NCBI GenBank assembly: GCA_030770425.1
Contig: JASJFT010000404.1
Location: 1-19,918, forward strand
Length of the DNA: 19,918 nt
Source of the DNA: Darksidea phi
Lineage: Eukaryota; Ascomycota; Dothideomycetes; Pleosporales; Lentitheciaceae
Direction: 5' to 3'
Positions 1-9,704 of this stretch are shown here, in pieces (position 1 is the first letter of the stretch; each line of letters begins with the position of its first letter). The translations under genes and the position numbers were made by a program. The notes under the pieces were generated by a model, which was given only the letters and a program-made list of their open reading frames with translations, was not told the origin of the DNA and made no database searches.

Positions 1-776
1 CCTCTTACAGAACTGACAGGGATATTCCACTTCAGCAGACCCGAATGTATATGCTACGCTCGTACCTCGCTCCGCAACAAGTGTGTGGGTTGTAGAGGGT
101 CAGGTCATGTGTATGCCCCCCGGAGAAACGTGGAGAGCGTGGTCGAGGATCGCAAGCGGAGGACTAACTCCGCTGATTTTGCCGAAAGCGAGAAGGGCGA
201 CGAAAGGGCGCGTGCATCCAATCAGCGTGAGTATAGAGTGTAGGGCGCTTTCACCCTGTCAAAGCCCTGCGTCCTCTGAAATGTGAAGGGCACAACTGGC
301 CAATCTTTGGTCACAAATTGAGGGACATTCCTGCAAGCTGCAGGGGGTGCATATTGCATCTCGTGTTCTGATGCAGCGATGAGCTGGCAGGGCGCGACTT
401 GCCAATGCTATCGTGAGGTAGCCGAGTGCTGTGTTTCCGATTACCGACAGAAGGAAAGCTGAACATGAGCAGGGTGAAGATGAAATAATGAGATGCGATT
501 GTTCTGGCAGGAAAAGGGAGGTGTACAGTTCACTATTCATGCTAAACCGAAAGAGGCTTAGTGCGCTGCCGGCTCCGCCTTCGTTGCACGGTCTGAGGAA
601 AAGAGAGTCTATTGCTGCTAATTGAACAACTACTAGCAAGCGAATGACGATGCATACAGAACGGAAACGACTGACCGTAACAAAGTACAGCAAAAGAGAT
701 CCTACCAACAAGTTGCCCGAAATCTTCCGCTTTGCCAATTCCAACGCCCCATTTCCATCACAACCCAGTCGGGAGC
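1..776. other. Intergenic / 3' flank at contig start, no supported gene
   Basis: I see no recognisable coding sequence, tRNA or repeat here. A 161-codon minus-strand frame (259-744) has scattered hydrophobic stretches but no known motif. It lies directly downstream of the zinc-finger gene that ends at 777, so most of this is probably that gene's 3' flank. The zinc-finger stop codon coincides with a fair splice donor (AA|GTAAGC), so a further 3' exon in this stretch cannot be excluded. Confidence 0.5.
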
Positions 777-1526
777 TTACTTCCGCTCATGGTGAGTGGC
801 TTTGTGGCCTCGCTTCTGGTGGTCGCGCAACTTGTCGGCGCGATAGAAGGTCTTGTTGCAGCCGATCACGGCGCATTTGAACTCATGTTCGCCATGCTTC
901 TTCATATGGCGACGATAGTCACCGCCACGGCTGAATGTTTCCTTACACCCTTTGGGGCAGTGGAAGCGCTTCTCATCCACCTTTTCTGGGAGAACGGCCG
1001 GAAAGGCTTCGGTAGCCTGGCCTAGGGATGAAGCAGTAGCCGAGTTATCGTAGTCTGGCAGTTCAAACGGAGCGAGAACGTTGTAGGCATTGCATCCACC
1101 CAGATGAAGGGGATCGGTATGTCCGAGCGTAGTCGAGAGGCTCCCGGCGTCAAAAATCTCGCCCACGTTGCTATGCGATGCAAACGCGGCGTTGTCGAAG
1201 AAGGCTGAGCTCGAGGCTAACACAGGCTCGAGATACAAGTGGCCGTACTGGGTAGGGACCATATCAGAGTTCCCGATTGTCGAATCATACTGCATGTAGC
1301 ACTGCTGGCAGGGTCGGGGCGCTGCCGCAACTCCTGATTGGACAGCCCCAAAGTTGGGGGGCTCTTGAGTAGGCCCGGCGTAACCGGTCGAGAAGGCATA
1401 ACTGAACGCTGTTAAAAAAAAAACTCACTTTTCATCGTCGTCATCATATCCGTCAGCGGCTCCGAAAGGGTCGGATTGAGGCTCGAGGAAACCCGCTTCT
1501 GCGTTCGTTCGCGAGAATGAGCTCAT
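777..1526 (-). CDS. C2H2 zinc-finger protein (two C-terminal fingers), 5' exon junction unresolved
   Basis: The product is probably a nuclear nucleic-acid-binding protein. Two C2H2 fingers sit at the very C-terminus: one with spacing C-x3-C-x12-H-x3-H (begins CPKGC), one with C-x4-C-x12-H-x4-H (begins CAVIGC). A basic tail ending HHERK follows. The rest is low-complexity, rich in Ser, Ala and Gly, as in many fungal C2H2 regulators. I chose the ATG at 1526, which begins MSSFSRTNAEAGF and leads into an acidic run. That frame meets a TGA at 1427-1425, inside a good donor (AA|GTGAGT). The same frame reopens just downstream and runs unbroken to the TAA at 777-779. No ordinary intron fits well: the only in-frame GTGAGT option is 27 nt (1428-1402), and an 84-nt alternative (1492-1409) needs a weak GTTTCC donor. 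Translation might instead begin at the Met at 1295. The gene is divergent from the C2H2-ankyrin gene. The fingers are certain; the 5' structure is not. Confidence 0.72.
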
Positions 1527-2134
1527 GGTTCCTTGTTGATGGAGATGGCGAAAGGTTTGCGTTGCCTTTGATATCGTTCTCTGAAGGTGCAGGCTGAAGA
1601 AAGAGGCTTGGGGTCGACAGAGGAAATGATTGCGAGGACGTGCTCCTTGCGCTTGTATTGCGGTGGAAGACCTTTGGTAAGCTGCCACGCCCATCCGCGA
1701 CGCCCGTCGTTCCGCCCATATGTATAGTGGAAAGCCCAGCTCGGGATGCTAGCGTGTGCTAGCGCCCCAAGTGTGAGGGGGCGTCCAGGGAGTGTCCTAC
1801 TGGTGAATATCCTTGTTTTGGTCTGTTGCACTCGGACCTGGACAATTATGATGGAAAGCGGCGCGGTGGGTTGTTTTCCGTTCTTTCAGAAAAGCGACCT
1901 ATAGCCGCCCGAGTGGACCCTGCCGTTTCTCATCGCATAAGACGGCCGGCAGTAGAGGGCGTCGGTTCACCAATCCTTACCCCTGTTGGTGCCCCTTGCC
2001 CCACGCTAGGCAGCACTCAGCCTATCCAACCGTTCTGCACGTGATTGCGGCTAGTCGACATTGAACTTTCCGCGTTCATAACGACAACTGGAACAATCTC
2101 CAGTCGCAACGCGTTGAGCAGCAAATTCCTCACA
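1527..2134. promoter_or_regulatory. Shared upstream region of two divergent C2H2 genes
   Basis: These 608 bp separate the start codons of a minus-strand and a plus-strand zinc-finger gene, so they must hold both promoters and leaders. I see no convincing TATA box. Two copies of the palindrome GCTAGC, four bases apart (1748-1763), are the only compact symmetrical element I noticed, and that could be chance. The role as a bidirectional promoter rests on position alone. Confidence 0.5.
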
Positions 2135-4437
2135 ATGTCGTCCCAAGAGCTCTTTCGTTGCGATATATGCCCCAAATCTTTCGAAACGCTCAGCAGGTAT
2201 AAGTAAGCATTCGTCGAACAAGTGCGAATTATCAAATACTGACTCCGCAAAGCCAGCATGTGAAAACTCATACAAAACCTTTTCTTTGTGATACTTGTGG
2301 ACGAGGTTTTGCTCTTCGCTCAGACCTTAATCGTCACATCCAAGCACGGCATCGCGTGAATTTCACAAAACATTCTTGTCGTTTCGAGGGTTGCGACTTC
2401 AAAGCGACGCGGAAAGATAACTTGAGGCAACATTTATTCAAAAGCCATCGGGTTCAAAGCGAAAAGTCCAGTACACGAGGGCGTAAGAAAGGAAAAACAG
2501 AGAAAAGAAAAGATGAGAACGGGGATATCGAATTTATTCCCCGAGATTCCACAAACGCCTTAGGGAAAGCAACCGGATTATTTGATCTGTTCCAGGCTGC
2601 AGCCAGAGGCAACATCAGTGTACTCGAAGCGGCATTGGAAGGCGGTAAAGATCTGACGATTAGAGGCGATGACGGTTCGACGTTACTCCATGGTGCGGCA
2701 AGAGCTGGTCAAACAGACGCGGTTTCCTACCTATTGAAGTCACGATACCTGGTCAATGCACAGAACGAGAAAGGCAGAACACCCGTACACGAGGCAATAT
2801 TGAGCCAAAGCAACTCCATATTCGCAATTTTGGTGGATTCGGGCTTCGACCCGTGCGCTAAGGACGCTATGGGGAAATCCGTCCTCAAATACATTGCAGA
2901 CACCGACAAGACTGAGCTTGCTCAAACGTACTTCTTGAAATGCTCTTCTACCTGCGACAGTTGGAATTTGCAATTAGAAGCGTACAGTATGCTCCTTGCT
3001 TCGATTCGATGCTCTAGTCCTTCACTCGTCCGGATGCTGCTTCCCTACCTGAAAACCGGTAGCATTAACGATGCCGATAGAGCAACGGTCTTGGCTATTA
3101 GAGTAGCTACTAGATGCGACAGAACAGACATCTTAGAAATCTTACTAGATTTCAAGCAACTACATGGAATCAACGAAACGGAGGATACTCTGATGGATTT
3201 CGCAGCAGCCAGAGGATCCGCAGAAGTTGTGAAAGTGCTACTTAGCCGCGTAGACGCACCGCACTTTCACACACAAGGTTACGGCTACCACGGTCGCACC
3301 CTACTTCATTTGGCAGCAGAGGCTGGTAATCTAGAGGTAGTGCAGCTCCTTTTGCTATCAGGGCATTATGCTCCTGATGCACTCTGTAGCGATGAGGATG
3401 GGCTGACGGCACTACACCTTTCAATACCTTATGGCCACTTGGAAGTTCTGAGGGCAATACTCGAATTCCAACGCGGCTTCCAGGATTTCAAAGACGCCTG
3501 TCTCGCTCTCGATACAGCAATTTCGTATGACCAGATGTCGATACTTCAGGAACTGTTACGTCAAGAAGACCTCCAAACATATCGCCGGATGATAATCCCA
3601 CCTAGACTTCAGAAAGCTTACCTACGCTGTAATTGGGCACTGGTCAGAAACCTACTAGACTATTGGAACCGAACATCTACGAATGAAAATGAATCCGTGG
3701 AGACATTCGACTTAAACCCTGGTTCAGAAGGGGGCCAGGCTATCATAAAGCTGTTCCTGAAGTACGATAGATCACTACTGAATGATCTAGACACGGATGG
3801 AGAGTCCATACTACACACCGCCGTCTGGAATGCCGATGCGCCCGCCGTCGCTTATATTCTCAGCATGCACGATGTTATGGTGAATCTAAAGGCTGAGAAT
3901 GGATGCACAGCATTGCATTATGCTGTATACACCGGGAATCTAGAGATCTTGGAGCTTCTCCTTGCCCACGAGCAAACACTGGTAAACGGTCGGGCAGGAT
4001 CTCACCTTAGTGTGGTATTTCTCCTTGCTAAAAGGCAGCACAACAACCTAGAGGCCGAAACGATTCTTGCTAAAATGGGCAGATTAGATGGCAAACGGAT
4101 CCTTATGGCTGGACTTGAAATCGCGACAGGGAAGGGAGGGCGATCGACTGGTGCAACCGCGATACACTTGGCGGCACGCCTGGGCCATACGGAAGTCGTG
4201 AGAAGGCTGCTCCAATGTCGACACCTCGACATTAATATGTTCGCAGATGAGACTTATCTCGACTGGCCATATAGGCTTTCAGCGGTTAAAGGACGAGATG
4301 TCACGCCCTTAGATATCGCGAGGGAGAGGAATCATGCCGACATTTTTTACCTTCTTCTTGCACACGGAGCATTAGGAGGCAAGGAGCAAATGCAGGCCCG
4401 ACCCTACAGTCTCACCTCCTCCCACTTCGCCAAATAA
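2135..4437 (+). CDS. Three C2H2 zinc fingers fused to a long ankyrin-repeat array (750 aa, 2 exons)
   Basis: Exon 1 is 2135-2202 and exon 2 is 2253-4437. The 50-nt intron has donor GTAAGC, branch TACTGAC and acceptor CAAAG. An alternative donor six bases upstream (GTATAA) would spoil the first finger. With GTAAGC, finger 1 reads C9-x2-C12-x12-H25-x3-H29, a perfect C2H2 spacing, which fixes the splice. Finger 2 is C35/C38/H51/H56 and finger 3 is C65/C70/H83/H88. A Lys/Arg-rich linker (about residues 90-110) looks like a nuclear localisation signal. Ankyrin repeats then run from about 134 to 740, clearest at TLLHGAARAG, TLLHLAAEAGNLEVVQLLL, TALHYAVYTGNLEILELLL and AIHLAARLGHTEVVRRLL; the middle of the array is degenerate. 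C2H2 fingers usually bind DNA or RNA and ankyrins bind proteins, so a nuclear scaffold or regulator is a reasonable inference; the target is unknown. The start context is CACAATG. Confidence 0.92.
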
Positions 4438-5648
4438 CCGGCCGGTTTATCCAGACGACGCGACTCTCTTTAAGAACGGATGGTACTCACGCTTACGCTT
4501 CGACCGAAACGGCATCAATCAAGGCCTAGTGGAGATTTCAACCTCCGTATGCAGCTCCACTCATCGATTATATCCGCGTTCGACTACGTTGTCACTAGGC
4601 ATCAGTAACACCTCCAACACATGCTGTTATTCAACATTGGACCGCAGTTCAACTCAGCTGCTACTTCGCGCATGCCTTCGGTAGCGTATACTCTACAAGT
4701 TACTTGCTACAAGATAACAGGGGTCCATGGACGAAGTCCGTCAGTTTATGGGATACCACGGAGCCGCAGCCGATGTTTAGGGAGCGGTGCTGGTTGGGCA
4801 TGTTGAATCAAGTTTTCCTGTGCATTGCTAATCAATGTTGTATGTATTTTTTTCTATGTTATTCTTCGGTGTTTGCGAGCTACAATCTATCCCAGTCCTC
4901 ATATCCAGATACAGCGACGCCAACTTAGACTCTTTCCGCACAGCGCTCTGAAATTATCGACCCCTATCATTTCCTCTTGCTGCTACTCACTATCTCATCG
5001 TGTGTTCACCATAAAACATAGGAACTACAGCTATATAACAGTCACAGTACAGTACCAGGACATACCGTCCAAAGCCAGCGAAGCTAATCCGGAGGGGCGT
5101 ACTACAACACAGTGGCGCCTCTAGTACAAGAAAATAGCTACTAATGCCCCTCTCAATTATCATAACTTTACCAACATCACCTAACCTCCAGGACTCTCAT
5201 CTCAACGTTGGTGGCGCCCCGCAATTCCCGCCCCCAACCCACCATCTCTTATCCCCGTATTCATCGTATCGCCGCTCCTAACAATCTACTTGCCAGCCAC
5301 CAAGCCGCAACACCACAAGCATGCGATCCTTCAGCGAACGCGTTGGGGACCAGGCATCCGAAACCCATATGAGTAGAGGGTAGCCTAGCGCCCGGTAAAC
5401 GTGTTCGTCGACCGCGCGAACAACTAGGTTGCGAGGCTTGTCGTCGCCTGCCGTTTCGCGGTTTAGGCGGCAAGGTACACTGCAGTTACGAGCTTACGCC
5501 GCGCCTCGGCTGATCAGGGCACGCGGATTCTTGTGATAAGTACCTGGATGCGATTCTGCTACTTCCAACAACCCTTCCATTGCACCGCATCTGCGCCGAC
5601 CATGAGAGTCCGTCGATAGCATGAACAGCGCAATACACGGGCGTGACC
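4438..5648. other. Intergenic, 1.2 kb, no supported gene; several upstream ATGs before the next gene
   Basis: I see no recognisable protein, tRNA or transposon. One plus-strand frame overlapping the end of the ankyrin gene stays open from about 4376 to 4684 without matching anything I know. Towards the right, a pyrimidine- and C-rich tract (about 5190-5300) looks like the promoter or leader of the membrane-protein gene. Short upstream ORFs begin at 5321 (20 codons), 5602 (5 codons) and 5621 (56 codons, overlapping the main start). Confidence 0.5.
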
Positions 5649-7687
5649 ATGGACTTCAACGCCATCCTTGCTGGCCTGCCGCAGAATACGTGGAACTCGC
5701 GGTGCATCGCGCAACTTCCGATCAGCGAAAATGCGAACTTCACCCAAGGGTTGCTACATTTGGTGGATGCGGAGGGGCGCGCGATGAGTAGCTTTACGAA
5801 TGATACGTGGGGTGTTACGATAGCGGACTGTTACAAGTATTGTAACACGCATAGGGTGCCTTATGTACGCGTGCAAGCCCCACTCCGTGGAAAGCAGGGG
5901 CATGTGATAGAATACTTGACCAGCTACTAACGGCAGATGTTTAGTATTTCGACTTCCAAGTCTTCGCCGCAGCGTTCACAAACTTCCTGCTACCCTGGTT
6001 GGCGTTAACGGCGCAGCTACCGTACGAAGCAAGCACACCGTGGGACAACCTCCTCTCCTTGTGCCTGGCCGTCGGATCTCCAGCACTCATCACATACTCG
6101 CTCGCTCTTACGATTCTGAACCGGTATAGCCTGCGTACGCGATGGCACTCCCTCCAGCAGACCGCCCTCTCCCGTGCCGTCCACGACAAATACAGCGACT
6201 TTAGTATTCGCATAAAGGCTATCCAATACCTCCTCCAGGAAGCTCAACAAGTCCCTCTTCGCGCATCTCAAGAACGGGGCTGGCTCAGCAGCCTGATCGT
6301 CGGCCCCAAGAACCAAGCCTGGTGGCGTAACTTGCAGCGCAGACTTACGCGCACGCGTCGAGGCGTTACGTTTTCGTTGGTGGCACAGATCACGGCTGCG
6401 GGTGTGGCGTGGTTGTTCACAGTTAGTAGTGGGTTTCTTAAGAGTAGAGGGGATCGTGTGGTTGCGAATCAGTTGAGTAGTGGGACGTTGTGGCTATGGT
6501 TGATCCCAGTGATTTGGGGGTGGGTCACGGTGGGTACGCAGCTGGGCAGCGATTCGATCGATGAGGCGTTAAGAGCGGATGTTGCGTATCGTGCGAAGGA
6601 ACCACCAATTGCGAGCGAGACGTCCGTGACAGAAAAGGGCGAACAGCGCGCGATCATGGTGCGGTCTGGGCTGGCAGTTCAACCACACCGTGTACAGACA
6701 AACCAAGCGGCTTTTGAAGTACCCCCTATGACGAATCTTGAACTGCCGGGATGGTTGGGTGCAGATATCATGGGCGACGAAAAGAGAGAGGGCCCGATCT
6801 TCAACTACGCCAGAGTATTTACATGGTGGCAGCTCGCTCAGACGGTCGAAATGGCCTTGAAAACGACTGTGAACAATATCGCGGCGGGTCAAACATGTAA
6901 GCCGGCGCAGGAAAAGATCGTTCCGAAGCCGTGGAACCATGATCGTAGGCCCGAAGAGAACTTGGCGGGGGACTCTTACGCTACTGCCCAATACTGTGGC
7001 CTAGATTTGACGCATGGTCAGATCTTGGCATATCCGGAATGGGATCAGATTAGTGCTAATGTGTGGAAACGAATCGTCATCGCCAGTCTCGTGGCCTTGT
7101 TCGTACAATGGGGTACCACTGGGCCGGGCATTCTCATCGGTTACTATACACCGACAAAGGGAGTCGGTTGTCGAACAGCAGGGTATATCGTGTACGGCGC
7201 ACTGGCAACGCTTGTTTGGATGTTGTTGCAAGCATCGATGATGTTTTCTCACGCAGCCTTGCTCCGCTACCAACGTGAGCACCGCCAAGCTCCGTCGATG
7301 GACTTTCGCAGAACTCCCATCATCTTGCCCGAACAACCAACTTCAGGACCGCAAGGCTACGAGCGGACAACCGCCCATTCACTCTTATGCGGTCTAGCAG
7401 TAACCACCCGGCTGCTTGGCAAGACAATCGCTATCGGAAACGCCATATGGCTCCTGCTCACAGCACTCCTGGAATACACCGGCGTGTACGATCGATGCTA
7501 TTGTCGAGGTAACCAGACGGGCTTGGGATTGGACAAAGGCTGGCTAGTGCTGTTCAAGACGGAGAACGATCTGGGAAACTTTGCGACGTCTCCTTGGGCT
7601 GGCGGCGTGGCGATGAGCATTTTGGTTTGCGTTTGTAGCTATATATTCTTTTGGCTCGGTAGTCGTAGGAGTGCAAAGGAGCTGTAA
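5649..7687 (+). CDS. Fungal polytopic integral membrane protein of unknown function (652 aa, 2 exons)
   Basis: Exon 1 is 5649-5864 and exon 2 is 5945-7687. The 80-nt intron has donor GTACGC, branch CTACTAAC and acceptor TTTAG. The join gives HRVPY|YFDFQVF in frame. The ATG at 5649 has a strong context (GACCATGG), and an in-frame stop lies just upstream. The N-terminus (1-72) is hydrophilic, with a Cys-spaced motif (DCYKYC). About eight hydrophobic spans follow, near residues 78-97, 107-130, 213-236, 252-272, 448-472, 482-506, 564-584 and 622-644, with a large hydrophilic loop at about 275-447. The order N-terminal Cys motif, then FxFQVF...LLPWLALxxQLP, then DNLxSLxLxVGSPAL, is what I know from a Pezizomycotina-only family usually annotated just as 'integral membrane protein'. 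No catalytic motif or transporter signature is visible. Family membership is likely; function is unknown. Confidence 0.88.
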
Positions 7688-7917
7688 TTGGGCCTATACG
7701 TGCCGCATTCCGCATTCACATTATCTCAGCAATGCCTCCGTTCAGGCCGGTTAGATTTCTTAGCCATGAGACAAGGAAACGCAGCGAATAACGCATCGAA
7801 TAACGCATCAATAGCCAATTTACGTCGATGCGCTGGTGACATGAGATACTTGGTAGCGGCTACATGGTGTGTTTTAAATGATAAAGATGTGAACTGCTCG
7901 GAGTTGGGGTTGGCGAC
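7688..7917. other. Short intergenic stretch before an inverted-repeat element
   Basis: This is the 3' flank of the membrane-protein gene. It holds a perfect double 12-bp repeat (7785-7808) and nothing else I can name. Confidence 0.5.
7785..7808. repeat. Perfect 2 x 12-bp tandem repeat
   Basis: The unit CGAATAACGCAT occurs twice head to tail (7785-7796 and 7797-7808). It lies 115 bp from the transposon-like element; no function is evident. Confidence 0.85.
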
Positions 7918-7922
7918 AGTGG
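7918..7922. repeat. Left target-site duplication AGTGG
   Basis: This is identical to 8327-8331 on the other side of the inverted-repeat element and directly abuts the left terminal repeat. Confidence 0.65.
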
Positions 7923-8326
7923 CACGCGGGTACCAAAAAAACGCCCACCGCAAAATGCGCTTGGCGACTCCCTACCAATACAGAATCTCGTACAAACGTA
8001 GTTTTTGTAGCTATTTTTATATGATATTAAACTAGAGCTATATAAAGCTTCGTCTTAAGACGGTATAGCGTAGCCCTTCTCCCTAGAGACGCCGTTGAAT
8101 CGGAATACGTCGTTCTTGTAGTAGGGAATCCCATACGCGTCGTTGAAATCTACTACGCCCTTTATTTAAGCCTTTTTAGGGGTATTAAAATTTATAATAT
8201 CTCTTTTCAATATCTTGAATAGATACGTAACCTCAAAAAGTATATATAGAGGTGTTGTGGGGGTAGATGTTGATAGATTTTGTGGGTGCGGCCTTTCGCG
8301 GTGGGCGTTTTTTCAGTACCCGCGTG
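7923..8326. mobile_element. Non-autonomous (MITE-like) DNA transposon, 404 bp, with 29-bp terminal inverted repeats
   Basis: The terminal inverted repeats are 7923-7951 and 8298-8326. They match at 27 of 29 positions and begin CACGCGGGTAC. The only mismatch is a dinucleotide, CA on the left and TG on the right when both are read inward, as expected if one ancestral CpG lost its C on opposite strands. AGTGG lies immediately outside both ends (7918-7922 and 8327-8331), a likely 5-bp target-site duplication. The interior is AT-rich and carries on the minus strand a short remnant that looks like a transposase N-terminus. The element is therefore best read as an internally deleted derivative of a larger autonomous transposon. 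The superfamily is unclear: the protein remnant reminds me of fungal Tc1/mariner-like transposases, but there is no TA duplication at the ends. Confidence 0.78.
8055..8218 (-). pseudogene. Transposase N-terminal remnant inside the inverted-repeat element
   Basis: On the minus strand, a 34-codon stretch (8159-8058) ends in TAA at 8057-8055 and contains GIPYYKNDVFRFNGVSREKG. The '(GI)PY-K-DVFRF-GVS---GY' pattern is what I remember from the helix-turn-helix, DNA-binding N-terminus of fungal Tc1/mariner-like transposases. The same frame continues upstream past one stop (TAA where an Arg codon would be expected) for about 18 more codons to about 8218. The catalytic DDE/D part is absent, so the remnant cannot move the element by itself. 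Family assignment is from memory and only moderately sure. Confidence 0.6.
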
Positions 8327-9015
8327 AGTGGGCGCGTTGGGTGTGTGCCTGCTCCGAATAAACTGCGCGAAACTAGCGCGGAGCTCCCATCTCCATTTCT
8401 CGTGCGGGACATGCCGAATCTGACGCTCTTCTAGGATTGGTGTGCAGTCGGAAGAGCAATGCAAACCTTTCCTGAAGACTGGTAGAAATTTCCATGTCTA
8501 AGCAGACCGTGGGTGGTTGAGGGCCAGGTCCGCACCACAGGCGCTTAGTACGAAGTGTCAGTCGATATCAGGCAGCGAATCAACTCAGGGACCGAGGTTT
8601 GTTGCTTCAGAATTGTCTGGCCTTGCATTAATCCGCCCGAGAATTCCGACATGTCCAACGCGTAGGTTAATCCCACGCACGCATAATAATGGTGTTTCGC
8701 TACGGTTCTCTTTCCTTCTCCCAGAAAGGTTCGTAGCAACATTGTTTTGCAGCATATCTGTCCAGGATATTCATCGCTCGGTGCTCATTATAATCGGGAC
8801 ACGGCTAGTGAAAAAGAAGCTAGGCATATGTTGGAGAGCTCTTAAGCAATGGCGCAGGTCAAGCAATCGGAGATACTGTAGAGTCATTACCTGAACACTA
8901 GAGCCAGAGAGGATGAATCTTATGATGCACTATATACAGTGATGCACGGTAAACAATGCGTCCCAGCCTATTTGCGGGCGTCAGCATCATCTTCAACCCC
9001 ACGTTGGAGACGGAC
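8327..9015. other. Intergenic, about 690 bp, nothing recognised
   Basis: The first five bases are the right target-site duplication AGTGG. The rest contains frames of up to 125 codons on the plus strand and 85 on the minus strand without recognisable motifs or gene-like composition. The right end is the 3' flank of the minus-strand gene that ends at 9016. Confidence 0.5.
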
Positions 9016-9324
9016 CTATAAATGTCCCTTTTCGCCCTTCTTCTTCGTCTCCTCCTGCAATTTGCTTATATGGCTATCGTGGTCCTTGACATCGTTCCTG
9101 TCCGCCGCGACGTGGCTCTCAGAGGAGCTAGCAAGGGATTCGTGCCACTCGCCTTTGCCCTTTTCCTGCTTCTTCAGCTGCTCTTGTTTCTCCTTCTCGA
9201 AGTGTTCGGGTGATCGGTCGGCGTCTTCTTTGAGAAGCATGCGTGGGGTCGTTCTGAGGGCGCGGCGCGTGGAGATTGAGGGGAGAACACGAGCGCGAAA
9301 CGTGGCAGGGGCGCGGAGAGGCAT
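9016..9324 (-). CDS. Small, probably mitochondrial, conserved fungal protein (102 aa)
   Basis: The first about 34 residues, starting MPLRAPATFRARVLPSISTR, hold many Arg, Ser and Thr and no acidic residue, which is a textbook mitochondrial presequence. The remainder is very hydrophilic and charged: DADRSPEHFEKEKQEQ, then GKGEWHESLASSSESHVAADR, then a Lys-rich end EETKKKGEKGHL. I recognise the 'SPEH..KE....Q..GKG.WHE.LAS.SE..V.ADR' pattern from small Pezizomycotina proteins annotated only as mitochondrial or hypothetical; no biochemical role is known to me. The frame is open 43 codons further upstream, but the Met at 9324 directly precedes the presequence and is chosen for that reason. No intron is needed. 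It is divergent from the monooxygenase pseudogene. Confidence 0.85.
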   Translation of the reverse strand: MPLRAPATFRARVLPSISTRRALRTTPRMLLKEDADRSPEHFEKEKQEQLKKQEKGKGEWHESLASSSESHVAADRNDVKDHDSHISKLQEETKKKGEKGHL

Positions 9325-9704
9325 TGCGGTGGTTGTGTAAGCTTGAGTATAATCGCGAAGAAATTGGTGCGCGGAACAGGTCAATTGATTGCGGATGAGG
9401 TATACGTTGGAAGAACGTTGATGCTTAATGGACAAGGAGATCCTGGACTTCATTTGATGTCGCGATCCCTGACGTCATCCAGCAACACCAACCTTGGCGA
9501 GGTTGCTCTACTTATCAACTACGACCCTTGGCATCAACTCATTCCTTTACCCCTTACTGTGACGTCCGTGTTGGATTCATAATCTCGACTGACTGTGTCC
9601 TTGCGTTCTTGTCATGTCTCGCAACGCTCGCAGGCGTGCGCCTGCCAGCCGACTCCGAAATGTTGCCTATTCATTCCCTCCTCTTGCACCGGTCCATCAC
9701 CACC
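9325..9704. promoter_or_regulatory. Divergent promoter region between the mitochondrial gene and the monooxygenase pseudogene
   Basis: These 380 bp separate two oppositely oriented start codons. No specific operator or TATA box was recognised. Several plus-strand frames are open here, and one is in frame with the monooxygenase, so a longer N-terminus for that gene cannot be excluded. Confidence 0.45.

Noticed and set aside
259..744. 161-codon minus-strand frame with hydrophobic stretches
   Set aside because: No known motif; it directly follows the zinc-finger gene and looks like its 3' flank. The composition is not convincing for a membrane protein.
1748..1763. Double GCTAGC palindrome in the divergent promoter
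   Set aside because: Six-base palindromes four bases apart can easily arise by chance; no matching factor known to me.
5261..5473. 70-codon minus-strand frame rich in Arg/Pro
   Set aside because: Composition reflects the C-rich leader of the plus-strand gene; no start context or homology.
7918..8331. TA target-site duplication expected for Tc1/mariner
   Set aside because: No TA flanks the inverted repeats; only AGTGG is duplicated, so I did not assign the superfamily firmly.
8517..8894. 125-codon plus-strand frame between the MITE-like element and the mitochondrial gene
   Set aside because: No recognisable domain and no splice or start support; probably chance.
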